The notes under the pieces were generated by a model. That model worked only from the letters and a program-made list of their open reading frames with translations. It did not search any database and was not told the DNA's origin. Positions 1-8,306 of a stretch of DNA of 64,000 nt are shown piece after piece. Location: contig NZ_BBOX01000009.1 in assembly GCF_001553455.1 (NCBI RefSeq), forward strand, positions 1 through 64,000, given 5' to 3'. This DNA comes from Streptomyces hygroscopicus subsp. hygroscopicus (GTDB lineage: Bacteria; Actinomycetota; Actinomycetes; Streptomycetales; Streptomycetaceae). The translations under genes were made by a program, and so were the position numbers. Position 1 is the stretch's first letter, and each line of letters opens with the position of its first letter.

Positions 1-292
1 CCTGGCGGCGCATCCGGTCCTGCAACTGGTCGGCGACCTCCCGGCCGGTGGCTTCCCGCGCGTGGACCACCACGACGGCTCCGCCCACCCGGAGGTTGGC
101 CGTGGCCGACCAGGGGCGTTCGACGTGGGGGGCCGCCGCCTTGACGATCCTCACCTCGCCGGTGACCACGGGCAGCCCCGCCCGGGCCAGGACCGCGTCG
201 ACCTTGGCCCGCGCGTAGCCGAGCGTCTCCTCATCGACCCCGTGCTCGGCGCGCACTGTCACGGCCGTCTTACCGGTGGTCCTGAACGTCAT
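1..292 (-). CDS. HPF/RaiA-type ribosome hibernation factor, C-terminus beyond window
   Basis: The frame opens at an ATG at 292 behind an AAGGAG ribosome site and stays open to the window edge, so only about the first 97 residues are visible. The N-terminus (MTFRTTGKTAVTVRAEHGV) followed by alternating strands and a helix resembles the S30AE/sigma-54-modulation fold, which binds the 30S decoding region and silences ribosomes in stationary or hypoxic cells. It lies upstream-facing away from two universal stress proteins on the same strand, a usual setting in actinomycete dormancy islands. Family assignment is from sequence resemblance only and the C-terminal half cannot be judged. Confidence 0.7.
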   Translation of the reverse strand, partial: MTFRTTGKTAVTVRAEHGVDEETLGYARAKVDAVLARAGLPVVTGEVRIVKAAAPHVERPWSATANLRVGGAVVVVHAREATGREVADQLQDRMRRQ

Positions 293-458
293 GTTTCTCG
301 CTCCTTGGTCGTTGGGTTCCGGATGGCGTTGGGGTCCGGATCTCCCCGGCGGCCCGGCCCCGGGTCAGGGCCGTGCGGCCCCGGTGGGCGGGTGGTCCGC
401 CCGGTCCACCGAGGGCGAAGGCGTGGCCGAGAACCCGGCCGGTGCCGTCGGGCGGCTT

Positions 459-1334
459 TCAGACGTGCGGTACGACGGCCACCGGAACGGTGGAGTGGTG
501 GAGCACCGCGTGCGTGACCGGGCCGATGTGCGCGCCCAGGGCGGACCGGTGTGTCCGGCGGCCGACCACCAGGAGCCCGGCCCCGGCCGTGGCCCGCAGC
601 ACGGCCCCGGCCACGAACGCGAGGTCGATCGTGCGTTCCACCCTGACCTGCGGATACTTCTCCCGCCACGGTTCCAGGGCGTTGTCCAGTTCCCGGCTCA
701 CCTGGCCCTCCAGATCACCGTCCAGGGCGCCGACGGGCCCCGCCGCGAGGCCGTACCCGTAGTCGGACGACGGCAGCTTGCGGACGTGCACGGCCCGCAG
801 CGCCGCCCCGCGTGCGGACGCCGCGGCGAAGGCGAACTCCAGCAGCGGCCCGGGAGCCTCCGTCAGGTGCTGGAGCGCGACGACCACCTCGTTGCCCGCG
901 CGCTCGGTGGCGGACCGCTCGTTCGCCCGCACCATCACCACCGGGCACGTCGTCCGGGCCAGGACCTGCTGGCCGACGGAGCCGAGCAGGAAGCCGGCGA
1001 GGCCACTGAGCCCACGCGAACCGAGCACCAGCATCCTGGCGCCCTCCGCCCGCTCCAGCAGCGCCGTGGCGGCCGCGGTGGGCACCTGCTCGGCGGTGAG
1101 CGGAAGGTCCGGGTAGCGGTCCCTCAGTTCCTTCTCGACGTCGTGCAGGATGCGCCGCGCCCAGTGCCCCACGGTGTCCTCGCCGTCCGGAACGGGCAGA
1201 TCGCCGGTCTGCCGGGGCGAGGCATGCACCAGGCTCAGCGGCAGGGCGCGGCGCCGGGCCTCGCGGGCCGCCCAGTTGGCCGCGGTGAAACTCTCGGGTG
1301 AGCCGTCGAGCCCGACGACGACGGGGCGGGGCAT
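459..1334 (-). CDS. Universal stress protein, tandem UspA domains
   Basis: A 291-aa cytoplasmic protein with two UspA alpha/beta domains. Domain 1 (about residues 1-137) keeps the ATP-binding loop G-2x-G-9x-G-S from Gly105. In domain 2 (about 148-291) the equivalent loop starting at Gly258 has lost its second Gly (GRRTH) and ends in GP, so it probably binds nucleotide poorly. I chose the internal ATG at 1334 over an upstream frame extension because GGAGG lies just before it and the UspA fold begins right there (MPRPVVVGLDGS). UspA proteins are stress-survival factors, in mycobacteria part of the DosR regulon. Its paralogue follows upstream at 1767-2654. Confidence 0.93.
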   Translation of the reverse strand: MPRPVVVGLDGSPESFTAANWAAREARRRALPLSLVHASPRQTGDLPVPDGEDTVGHWARRILHDVEKELRDRYPDLPLTAEQVPTAAATALLERAEGARMLVLGSRGLSGLAGFLLGSVGQQVLARTTCPVVMVRANERSATERAGNEVVVALQHLTEAPGPLLEFAFAAASARGAALRAVHVRKLPSSDYGYGLAAGPVGALDGDLEGQVSRELDNALEPWREKYPQVRVERTIDLAFVAGAVLRATAGAGLLVVGRRTHRSALGAHIGPVTHAVLHHSTVPVAVVPHV

Positions 1335-1358
1335 GACGTGTACCTCCGTGCGTAGCAG

Positions 1359-1388
1359 AGTGGGCAGCGGGTGAGTGGGCAGCGGGTG
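1359..1388. repeat. Tandem 15-bp direct repeat
   Basis: Two exact adjacent copies of AGTGGGCAGCGGGTG lie just upstream of the universal stress protein start at 1334, overlapping the probable leader region. It could be a slippage duplication or a repeated protein-binding site; nothing else in the sequence decides between them. Confidence 0.8.
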
Positions 1389-1405
1389 TTCCGCACCGTT
1401 GAGAT

Positions 1406-1678
1406 TCATCGCTCGACGGTCGTCGTGCGGACGGCGGAGAGGAGCGTGGCGGACGGGCCCGAGCGACGGGAGGGGCCGGTGTACGGCGGGCGCTGACCGG
1501 TGTCCCGGGCGAGCCGCATCCGCGTCCAGGGGCGCCCCACGGCACCGTTCCCGCGGCCCGCCGGCGCCGTGGCCTCCCCGGCCCTCGCCCCGCGCGGTGC
1601 GGAGGCGGCGGTGGGCACGGCCGGGGCCAGTGGCAGCAGGGCGGAGGCGAGGAGGGTGTGCGGCACGGTTCTGAGCAT
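1406..1678 (-). CDS. Small putative secreted protein
   Basis: A 90-aa frame between the two universal stress proteins. It has a strong AAAGGAG site 7 nt before the ATG at 1678. The N-terminus looks like a signal peptide: MLRTV followed by a hydrophobic stretch LLASALLPLAPAV and an Ala-rich possible cleavage site near residue 27. The remainder is basic and low in complexity, with no recognised domain. The ribosome site and signal-like start favour a real gene, while the arginine-rich tail is also what a spurious GC-rich frame looks like. Confidence 0.45.
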   Translation of the reverse strand: MLRTVPHTLLASALLPLAPAVPTAASAPRGARAGEATAPAGRGNGAVGRPWTRMRLARDTGQRPPYTGPSRRSGPSATLLSAVRTTTVER

Positions 1679-1766
1679 GGAGGGTCTCCTTTCGAAGAAC
1701 GGGCGGGAACGGGCCGGGAACGGTCCGGGAACGCTGCTGGCCTCGGGACTGCCTTCCGACGCGGCG

Positions 1767-2654
1767 TCAGCCGTGCGCGATCACCGCCACCGGGGCGGCG
1801 GAGTGGTGCAGCACGGCGTGGGTGACCGGACCGATCCGCGGGCCCGGCCGCGGACCGTGGGTGAAACGGCCGACGACCACCAGCGCGGCACCGGCCGAGG
1901 CGTCCACCAGGTGCCCAGCCGGGCTGCCGACCACGGCCTGCTCGCTCACCTCGACGCCGGGGAACTTCGCCCGCCACGGGCTGAGTACGTCCGCCGGCCC
2001 GCTCGGGACCCGGGCCGACTGCCCGGTGTCGCGGCGGGCCGTGCCGTCAGGGCCGGAGGGCGGGCTCCACCCGTGGACGACGCGCAGTGCCGCCCCCCGG
2101 CGGGCGGCGGCGTCGAACGCGAACTCGAGCACCGGGGCGGCGGGCCGCCGGAGATCGAGTCCCAGGACGACATCGCGGCGTGCGACCACCGGCGAGGCGG
2201 TGGCGGCCGGGCCGGTCCGGTGGCTGTCCTGGTCGCTCCCGCCGGTCCGTACCAGGACGACGGGGAGCTCGGCCCGGGCCACCACCGACAGTGCCACGGA
2301 GCCGACCAGAATCCCGGTGACCCTGCTCAGGCCCCGCGAGCCGAGTACCAGCAACTCGGCGTTCCCGGCGGCCGCCAGCAGCGACGGCACTGGTTCCCTG
2401 GCGACCTGCTCATGAACGATCCGCAGGTCCGGGTGGTCACGCCGCAGCCGCGCCGCGGTGTCGCGCGGCAGGCGCTCGGCCCATCGGGTCAGCGATTCCA
2501 CTCCGGTGAGCGGCGCGTAGGTGAACGAGTGCCAGTCCAGCGCGTGCACGAGGCGCAGCGGCAGCCCGCGGCGCTGGGTCTCGCGGGCCGCCCAGTCCGC
2601 CGCGGCGAGGCTCTCGGATGAACCGTCCAGGCCGACGGTGACGCTACGGGGCAT
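1767..2654 (-). CDS. Universal stress protein, tandem UspA domains
   Basis: A 295-aa paralogue of the product at 459-1334. The first domain has the nucleotide loop GSRGLSRVTGILVGS complete. The second ends in GRFTHGPRPGPRIGP, again lacking the second Gly, so only one site per chain is likely to be competent. The start is the ATG at 2654 behind AAGGAGG; a longer open frame running up to 3248 is low-complexity and not credible. The two usp genes are close relatives and probably arose by tandem duplication, with a small putative secreted protein gene between them. Confidence 0.93.
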   Translation of the reverse strand: MPRSVTVGLDGSSESLAAADWAARETQRRGLPLRLVHALDWHSFTYAPLTGVESLTRWAERLPRDTAARLRRDHPDLRIVHEQVAREPVPSLLAAAGNAELLVLGSRGLSRVTGILVGSVALSVVARAELPVVLVRTGGSDQDSHRTGPAATASPVVARRDVVLGLDLRRPAAPVLEFAFDAAARRGAALRVVHGWSPPSGPDGTARRDTGQSARVPSGPADVLSPWRAKFPGVEVSEQAVVGSPAGHLVDASAGAALVVVGRFTHGPRPGPRIGPVTHAVLHHSAAPVAVIAHG

Positions 2655-2758
2655 GAAAGACGACCTCCTTCCGGGGTGCGCCTCCACCATCTCGGCGGGG
2701 AAGGCGCGCCGGGATGGGCCCCAGGTCCCCTGAGCGTGGCCGTTCGGCCCTCTGCCGG

Positions 2759-2818
2759 GTGCGCGTGGTCGGGACCATGCCGGGAGGCGGCCCCGGGCCG
2801 TGTGCGCGTGGTCGGGAC
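2759..2818. repeat. Spaced 17-bp direct repeat upstream of usp
   Basis: The 17-mer GTGCGCGTGGTCGGGAC occurs at 2759-2775 and 2802-2818, 43 bp apart (about four helical turns), about 105-165 bp upstream of the usp start at 2654. The spacing and position suit paired binding sites for a regulator such as the DosS partner, but no consensus match is claimed. Confidence 0.5.
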
Positions 2819-2983
2819 GATGGCCGCGCGGTGGCGTCGCACCGTGGCCACGGGGCGGGGCGGGGCGACCGCACCAGCCGATGGAGTACGTCGGCGGCGG
2901 CCCCCGACTCCTCCTCGTGCCGGGGGCCGCCGCCGTATCGCGCGCCACGTTCCGAGCCGGACCCCACTGAGGCGTGTGCACAC

Positions 2984-3027
2984 GCGGATTCGCCTCGGGT
3001 ACGGCGCGGATTCGCCTCGGGTACGGC
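2984..3027. repeat. Tandem 22-bp direct repeat
   Basis: Two exact adjacent copies of a 22-bp unit (begins GCGGATTCGCC, ends GGGTACGGC) in the 820-bp gap between usp and the cyclic-nucleotide-binding gene. The rest of 2655-3475 holds no believable gene; around 3140-3210 there is a degenerate pyrimidine-rich repeat of GTCTCCCGTC-like units. Confidence 0.75.
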
Positions 3028-3475
3028 CGGGAAGGTCCGGCCGGTCCCGAGGTGTGCCCGAGCAGGTGTCCGAGGGTGAGTGGCGGAGCCGTCCGCCACG
3101 GCCGAGGCCCGGTGAGGCTTTCGGGCCGCGGCCGTGGCCTCGTTCGCCCGTCTCCCGTCCGCCGCCTCCCGTTTTGCACGTCTCCCGTCTGCCGTCTCTC
3201 GTCTGCCGCCGAGCGCGGCGTGGCACGTCGCGTCCGGGCCGCGGTCATGCCGCGGTCAGGCGGAGGCCATCACCATCCGGATCCGGCAACGGCAGCGACA
3301 GGGAGGGGTGCTGAGGGCCAGGGCCGCGGTGGCGGGGCCGAAACCGCCGAAGCCGCCTCAACCCCCGGGTCGGACCTGGCACGTTCAGGACACTCAGCGG
3401 GGGCCACCAGCCACATGGACCGGGAGACGTCCGGCCAACCCGCACCGATCGTTCGCTTCGGCACCTTCCGCCCGC

Positions 3476-3931
3476 TCAGACGGCGCTGCCGGTGCTGTAC
3501 GGGGCGTAGAGGTCCAGCAGCCGGGTCCTGGCGGAGCGCAGGCGATGGGCGAGCACCTCGCCGGCCCACTGGGTGACGGCCTGGCCGAGAGCCGGGTCGT
3601 CCTGGCACATGGAACGGACGGTGGTGGCGTCGAACTCGTAGGCCCGCACAGGTGTCGTCGCCGTGGCGCCCAGATGCCACACATGCGGCGCGAACAGCCA
3701 GGACCAGCCGACGAGTTCGTTGGGGCCCAGCGTCTCTATGACGGCGGTGTGCCGACCGGACACGTACGTGTCGAGCTCGACCGAGCCGGTGCGGATGATC
3801 CAGAACCGGTCCGCGCGGGCATTTTCGTCGAAGAGGCGCGCTCCCTGCGGAAAGGACACCTCCCGGGCGAAGTGCATGAGCCGCTGCCGGTGATCGGCGG
3901 GCAGCGCGCGCAGCATGGTGGGGGTGTTCAT
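3476..3931 (-). CDS. Cyclic-nucleotide-binding-fold protein (CRP-like, no HTH)
   Basis: A 151-aa protein made up essentially of one cNMP-binding beta-roll. Visible are the entry segment SFPQGARLFDENARADRFW, the turn TGSVELDT and the GPNELVGWSWLF loop, then a C-terminal helix. There is no room for the DNA-binding wing of CRP/FNR proteins. The phosphate-binding cassette of true cAMP binders (GE...RxAT) is not recognisable, so the ligand is unknown. GGGAGG precedes the ATG. Such single-domain proteins occur in actinomycete stress islands with usp and DosS-like genes. Likely a sensor or binding partner rather than a transcription factor. Confidence 0.85.
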   Translation of the reverse strand: MNTPTMLRALPADHRQRLMHFAREVSFPQGARLFDENARADRFWIIRTGSVELDTYVSGRHTAVIETLGPNELVGWSWLFAPHVWHLGATATTPVRAYEFDATTVRSMCQDDPALGQAVTQWAGEVLAHRLRSARTRLLDLYAPYSTGSAV

Positions 3932-4535
3932 GGCTTGCCTCCCGGACGGACCTACGACCTACCGCCTCCAGCGTGCGGCGGCGGCCGGACTCGGACGAGG
4001 GGCCATCCGGTCCGTACGGCGGGCCACCCGGCCCCGCCGCGGATCGCCCGCCGCTGGGGCTCCGGGGCATGGTGCGGACGCGCCCAGCGGAAAGCGGAAA
4101 GCGGAGTGTGGAGTGGCGTGATGACGCGCCCGCGGCCGACCAGCGACCTCCCCGGCGCACCTTGGCCGCCCTCGCCGGTCCCGGACCGCGCGCCGCCCTG
4201 GCCACCGTCACCTCTGCCCTGGCCATCGTCGTCCCCGCTGGTGGCGGCAACTGGCCGCCTTTGGCTTTGGCCCCGCTGGCGGACCGCCCTGGCCGCTGTC
4301 GCCCTTGCCCTGCCCCGTCGTCCCCGCTGGTGATGTCCTGGTCGCTGTCGTTGCCGCTGGCCGCCGCCCTGCTGCGGAACGGGCCGGACCGGCCTGCCTG
4401 CCGTTGCCTCCGCGGTGTCCGTCGGCGTCGGCGTCCGCGATCGCGGACGTCTCACATCCCGGGGCCGACCGCCCCGTCAAGCGCCGGTGAAACCGCCGCC
4501 GAAACCCATGCGCGGCCACGGCTGGTGACGCCGCG
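3932..4535. other. Gap without a recognisable gene
   Basis: About 600 bp of very GC-rich sequence with low-complexity Gly/Arg/Gln-coding frames on the minus strand (4086-4455) that lack ribosome sites and family resemblance. I see no gene or RNA here. Confidence 0.5.
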
Positions 4536-4979
4536 CTACTCGTGCGAGACCGCCGTCTCCAGCCGGTAGCCGGTCACGAACTCGGCACGGATGCGGACCA
4601 CGTGCTCCATCTCCGTGTCGATCCAGGGCGTGAGCTCGGTGCGGTAGCGGGGGAGCGCCAGCGGATCCGTCACGCGGCTCGCGGTGCCGGTGGCCATGAC
4701 ACACCAGCCGGTGTGCGTGGCCTCGTCGATCTGGTCGGCCTCGTACACCACCACCTCGGAGCCGGACGCGGTGGCCAGCAGCACGGCACCGGCGTGGGTG
4801 CGGATGACGATGTCGCCGTCGTCGTTCACCAGGTGGTTGACCGGCCGGATCACCGGGAGCGCCTGGTGGGTGAAGCCCACCCGTCCCATGGACACGCCCG
4901 TCAGCAGCTCGAGCGATTCCTCCCGGCCCAGCTCGACCATACGGGTGCCGGGAACGGGGGGAAGAGGTGGCACGGTCAT
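4536..4979 (-). CDS. Pyridoxamine 5'-phosphate oxidase-family flavin/F420 protein
   Basis: A 147-aa split-barrel protein of the PPOX superfamily. The segments RVGFTHQALPVIRPVNHLVNDD and IVIRTHAGAVLL match the flavin-binding barrel strands, and EADQIDEATHTGWCVMATG is the usual dimer-strand region. Members bind FMN, FAD or F420 and reduce or oxidise small molecules; several are in dormancy regulons. The ATG at 4979 follows AAAGGACT, and a stable hairpin (4999-5018) sits 20 nt upstream of it. The substrate cannot be told from the sequence. Confidence 0.87.
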   Translation of the reverse strand: MTVPPLPPVPGTRMVELGREESLELLTGVSMGRVGFTHQALPVIRPVNHLVNDDGDIVIRTHAGAVLLATASGSEVVVYEADQIDEATHTGWCVMATGTASRVTDPLALPRYRTELTPWIDTEMEHVVRIRAEFVTGYRLETAVSHE

Positions 4980-4998
4980 CGGAGTCCTTTTGAGGAAG

Positions 4999-5018
4999 CC
5001 CCCGCCTTCGGGCGGGGG
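4999..5018. terminator. Perfect 8-bp hairpin between two minus-strand genes
   Basis: CCCCCGCC-TTCG-GGCGGGGG forms an 8-bp GC stem with a four-base loop. It lies 64 bp past the stop of the 5082-5579 gene and 20 nt before the PPOX-type start. It is probably the terminator of the former, but could also act as a leader hairpin affecting the latter. No T-run follows, which is usual in Streptomyces. Confidence 0.6.
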
Positions 5019-5081
5019 AGGAATCGAACCCCTGCGGAGCAGGACAAGGAAAGCCGGTTCGCCGTCAGGGCGGACCGGCGT

Positions 5082-5579
5082 TCACGACGGTTCCCGGCGA
5101 ACGGCCTCGTGCGCGGCCCCTCGCGGCCAGATCACCTCGACGTCGGCGCCGTGGCTGCGCGCGTAGGCCACCAGATGCGCCGTCACGTCACGGCCGTTGG
5201 ACGGCGAGCCGTCCCAGACCGCGAGCACGCGGGCGCAGTGGCGCAGCAAGCTCTCGTCGGCGCTCACGCACGAGCCGCGGTCGCCCGGGTCGTACTCCAC
5301 CAGCCGTACCTGCTCCGACAGCATCAGCAGTTCACCAGCGGCCGTGCGGTCGTGCCCGGTCAACTGGGCGGGCACGCCGTGCCGCGACGGCAGGACCGTC
5401 ACCAGGGCCAGCCCCGCCTGACGGGCGGCCCTCCCGAACGCTATCGGCAGCCCTCGTCCGGCGCGGACCAGACCGGCTCCGCCAGCCCGGGCGAAGCCGG
5501 TCAGCCGTGCCCGCAGCTCTTCCTCCACCAGCACGAGTGTCGACGCGCTGAGATCGCGATGCCCTACGACGGCGATCAT
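5082..5579 (-). CDS. SLOG/Rossmann-like nucleotide-binding protein
   Basis: A 165-aa protein opening with MIAVVGHRDLSAST, a glycine-containing first strand and loop as in LOG/DprA-type (SLOG) proteins. It closes with AVWDGSPSNGRDVTAHLVAYAR and ADVEVIWPRGA, the late-strand pattern seen when this fold binds a nucleotide or its sugar. A middle segment (DPGDRGSCVSADESLLRHCARVLA) is also typical. An AAAGGAC site precedes the ATG. Related small proteins are often listed as hypothetical in Streptomyces; a role in sensing or cleaving nucleotide-derived signals is an inference. Confidence 0.72.
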   Translation of the reverse strand: MIAVVGHRDLSASTLVLVEEELRARLTGFARAGGAGLVRAGRGLPIAFGRAARQAGLALVTVLPSRHGVPAQLTGHDRTAAGELLMLSEQVRLVEYDPGDRGSCVSADESLLRHCARVLAVWDGSPSNGRDVTAHLVAYARSHGADVEVIWPRGAAHEAVRREPS

Positions 5580-6500
5580 CCCTGACTGTCCTTTCTCCCC
5601 ACCGCCCTCTGGCCTGCTTGATCGTCTCCGGGCTCGGGCAGGGCGTGCCAGAGCCGAGCGGGGCGCGGAAAGGGCCGGTCGGTCCTTGTGCCGGGGAGCC
5701 GACGTTTCCGGAGCGGGGTCCGGCAGTCAACCGGTGCGCCGACTCGCCTGTTCTGGCGGGCCCGGCTCATGCGGCGCGCCGGGTGGGCGACGGGGGAGCC
5801 GAGCCGGTGCGCACCACTGGCGCCGCAGTGGCCGCGCGGCGTCGGCCGCCCGCGCCGAAGACGGCGCGTCCACCGCCCGTCACCCCACCGCGCGCTGGTG
5901 GCCTGCGGCCGGGGCCCCGCCTGCGCGCCGCCGCGCTGGGCGCGCGATCTCGTCGTTCTCCATGGACACGCACGCCAGGCGCCGGCCCGCGCCGGGCCTG
6001 GGCCCGAACGTCCCTGTCCGGGAGACTTTCCGGACCGGCTGCGCCCGCGTCGTTGGGGCCGAGGGCCCGAGTGGCGAGAACCGATGGGCGTATGGAGATA
6101 GCTCCGTACCGGACATGCCGCAGAACGGATGACGTTGGTGGCCACCCTGGGCGCTCGCGTGCAGACGCCGACGAGCCGTTCATCGTGAGCCGCGTCGCGT
6201 TCCTGGTGATGGCCGCCGCGCTCGCGGCCGCCACCGCATGTCGTGCTCACTACCGCACGTCGTGCCACCGCACGTCGTGTTCGCCTCCGGCCGTCGTGTT
6301 CGCCCACGCGGGCGACGTCCCGGGCCGAAGGGACCTGAAGACCGCCCAGTTGTCGCGTCGGCACCGACCGAGTCGGCCGTTCGGCCGGTGCGCTTCGTGG
6401 ACATCGCCCGGCTGCCGCCCAGCGAACGTGCTGCCCGTCGGGGTGCTGTCGTTCCGTGTCGGTGGGTGGGGCATGCTGGTGGGGGTCGGTGTGAGGGGAT
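5580..6500. other. Gap without a recognisable gene
   Basis: About 920 bp upstream of the DosS-like gene. Open frames here are compositional (Arg/Pro/Ala-rich) and match no family. Around 6236-6300 the sequence ACCGCACGTCGTG and close variants recur, which may be short regulatory repeats ahead of the kinase gene. Confidence 0.45.
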
Positions 6501-6506
6501 AGGGGA

Positions 6507-8252
6507 GTGGTTGTGGTGGATGAGTGTGGTCAGGGGCCCCGTGATGCCGGGGTGTCCGCGGCTTTGCCGCAGTTACGTCTGGATGAGTTGTTGGAGGGTT
6601 TGCAGCGGCAGGTGGCGCAGGTGCGGGCGGCGCGTGACCGTGTTCATACGCTGTTGGATGCGGTGCTGGTGATTGGTTCCGATTTGGAGTTGGAGGTGGT
6701 GCTCCAGCGCATTGTGGAGTCGGCTGTCAGTTTGGTGGATGCCAGGTACGGGGCGCTGGGTGTGCTGGGTGAGGAGGGCACGATCAGGCAGTTCCTTACC
6801 GTGGGTGTCGATGAGGAGACTATTGCGGGGATGGGTCATTACCCGCGTGGTGCGGGTATTTTGGGGTTGCTGATCCGTCATCCGGAGCCGTTGCGTCTGG
6901 CGGATCTGGCGCGGCATCCGGCGTCTGTGGGGTTCCCGCCCGGTCATCCGCCGATGACCAGTTTCCTGGGCACTCCGGTCATGGTGCGTGAGCAGGTTTT
7001 CGGGAATCTGTATCTGACGGACAAGCAGGGCGCCGCGCAGTTCGATGCCGATGATGAGGCGGTGTTGCGGACTTTGGCCGCGGCGGCGGGTGTGGCGATC
7101 GACAATGCCCGGCTGTATGAGGATGCCCGCCGTCGGCAGCGGTGGCTGGCAGCCAGCAATGAGCTGACCCGCAGTCTGTTGTCGGGGACCGATCCCGCGG
7201 TGGTGCTGGAGTCCTTCACTTCCACTGTGCGGGAGATGGCGGGGGCGGATCTGGTCACTTTGGCCATTCCGGTCGGTGACGGCAGTGAGCTGGTCATCGA
7301 GGCGGCCTCGGGAACCCATGCCGAGCGGGCGCGGGGTCTGGTGCTGGGGGCTGCGACGCTGGCGGCGAAGGTCTTCGCTTCTGGGGAGACCATCACCAGT
7401 GAGGCGGTCAGCGCCGATCCGCGTGCCGCCGGGGGCAGTGCCGCGATCGTGGAGCTGGGCCCGGCGTTCCTGGTTCCCCTGGGTACGCGTGACCATGTGC
7501 GGGGGGTGCTGCAGGTGGCCAACGCACCTGGCGGCCCGGTCTTCGCCGACACCGTCATCGACATGGTGATCGGATACGGCAACCAGGCGGCGCTGGCCCT
7601 GGACGTCGCCGAACACCGGCAGGACGCCGACCGCATGCTGATCCTCAACGACCGCGACCGGATCGCCCGCGACCTGCACGACCTGGTCATCCAGCGCTTG
7701 TTCGCCTCCGCCCTGACCCTGCAGTCCACCCTCGGCCGCCTGACCGACCAACCACAGACCAGCACACGCGTCCACCAGGTGGTGGACGACCTGGACGACA
7801 CCATCAAAGTCATCCGCTCCACCATCTACTCCCTACGCGAACAGGAACGCACCCGAAGCCAAAGCCTGCGCACCCGCCTGGTGGCGGCCATGGAACGAGC
7901 CACCCAAACCCTCGGCTTCACACCCGCACTACGCATGACCGGACTACTGGACACCACCGTCCCCACCCCACACGCCGAACACCTCCTCGCCGTGGCCGGG
8001 GAGGCCCTGACCAACGTGGCTAGGCACGCCCGGGCCACCGGTGTTGATGTCAGTGTCGAGGTGACCGGTACGCAGCTGCGGCTGGAAGTGGCGGACAACG
8101 GCTGCGGCGTCAGCCCGGCCGTCACCCGCCGAAGCGGGCTGGCCAACCTCCGGCACCGCGCCGAGGAACTGGGCGGTTCCTTCTCCCTGCGCCCGAACGA
8201 GCCGACCGGCACCATCGTGGAATGGACCGTCCCCCTGCCCACCACCCCCTGA
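6507..8252 (+). CDS. DosS/DevS-type two-GAF sensor histidine kinase
   Basis: A 581-aa cytoplasmic kinase with GAF-A (about 50-205), GAF-B (about 225-370), HisKA_3 dimerisation helix with the phospho-acceptor His391 (RDRIARDLHDLVIQRLFAS) and an HATPase_c domain (NVARHARA, DNGCGV, GLANLRHRAEELGG). GAF-A closely resembles Mycobacterium DosS, and His147 in GFPPGHPPM lines up with DosS His149, the proximal haem ligand, so haem binding and O2/NO/CO or redox sensing are likely. AGGGGA at 6501-6506 fits the in-frame GTG at 6513 better than the GTG at 6507. No response regulator gene is adjacent. The first two-thirds uses noticeably more T-ending codons than the last third. Confidence 0.95.
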   Translation: MVVVDECGQGPRDAGVSAALPQLRLDELLEGLQRQVAQVRAARDRVHTLLDAVLVIGSDLELEVVLQRIVESAVSLVDARYGALGVLGEEGTIRQFLTVGVDEETIAGMGHYPRGAGILGLLIRHPEPLRLADLARHPASVGFPPGHPPMTSFLGTPVMVREQVFGNLYLTDKQGAAQFDADDEAVLRTLAAAAGVAIDNARLYEDARRRQRWLAASNELTRSLLSGTDPAVVLESFTSTVREMAGADLVTLAIPVGDGSELVIEAASGTHAERARGLVLGAATLAAKVFASGETITSEAVSADPRAAGGSAAIVELGPAFLVPLGTRDHVRGVLQVANAPGGPVFADTVIDMVIGYGNQAALALDVAEHRQDADRMLILNDRDRIARDLHDLVIQRLFASALTLQSTLGRLTDQPQTSTRVHQVVDDLDDTIKVIRSTIYSLREQERTRSQSLRTRLVAAMERATQTLGFTPALRMTGLLDTTVPTPHAEHLLAVAGEALTNVARHARATGVDVSVEVTGTQLRLEVADNGCGVSPAVTRRSGLANLRHRAEELGGSFSLRPNEPTGTIVEWTVPLPTTP

Positions 8253-8260
8253 CACACCGG

Positions 8261-8289
8261 CACGCCCCCGGCCCCCGACCACGGGCGTG
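8261..8289. terminator. Candidate terminator between convergent genes
   Basis: CACGCCC (8261-8267) pairs with GGGCGTG (8283-8289) across a 15-nt loop in the 54-bp gap between the kinase stop and the stop of the converging hydrolase gene. A moderate hairpin, placed where a bidirectional terminator is expected. Confidence 0.4.
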
Positions 8290-8306
8290 GAGGCCCGAGC
8301 AGGCGC

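Noticed and set aside
3952-4519. Gly/Gln/Asp-rich minus-strand frames
   Set aside because: Low complexity, no ribosome site, no domain.
5020-5045. GAATCGAACCCC, which recalls a reversed tRNA T-arm
   Set aside because: No cloverleaf can be built around it; it simply follows the hairpin at 4999-5018.
5576-6502. Several 150-290-codon frames on both strands upstream of the DosS-like gene
   Set aside because: Arg/Pro/Ala-rich composition typical of chance frames in GC-rich DNA; no family resemblance.
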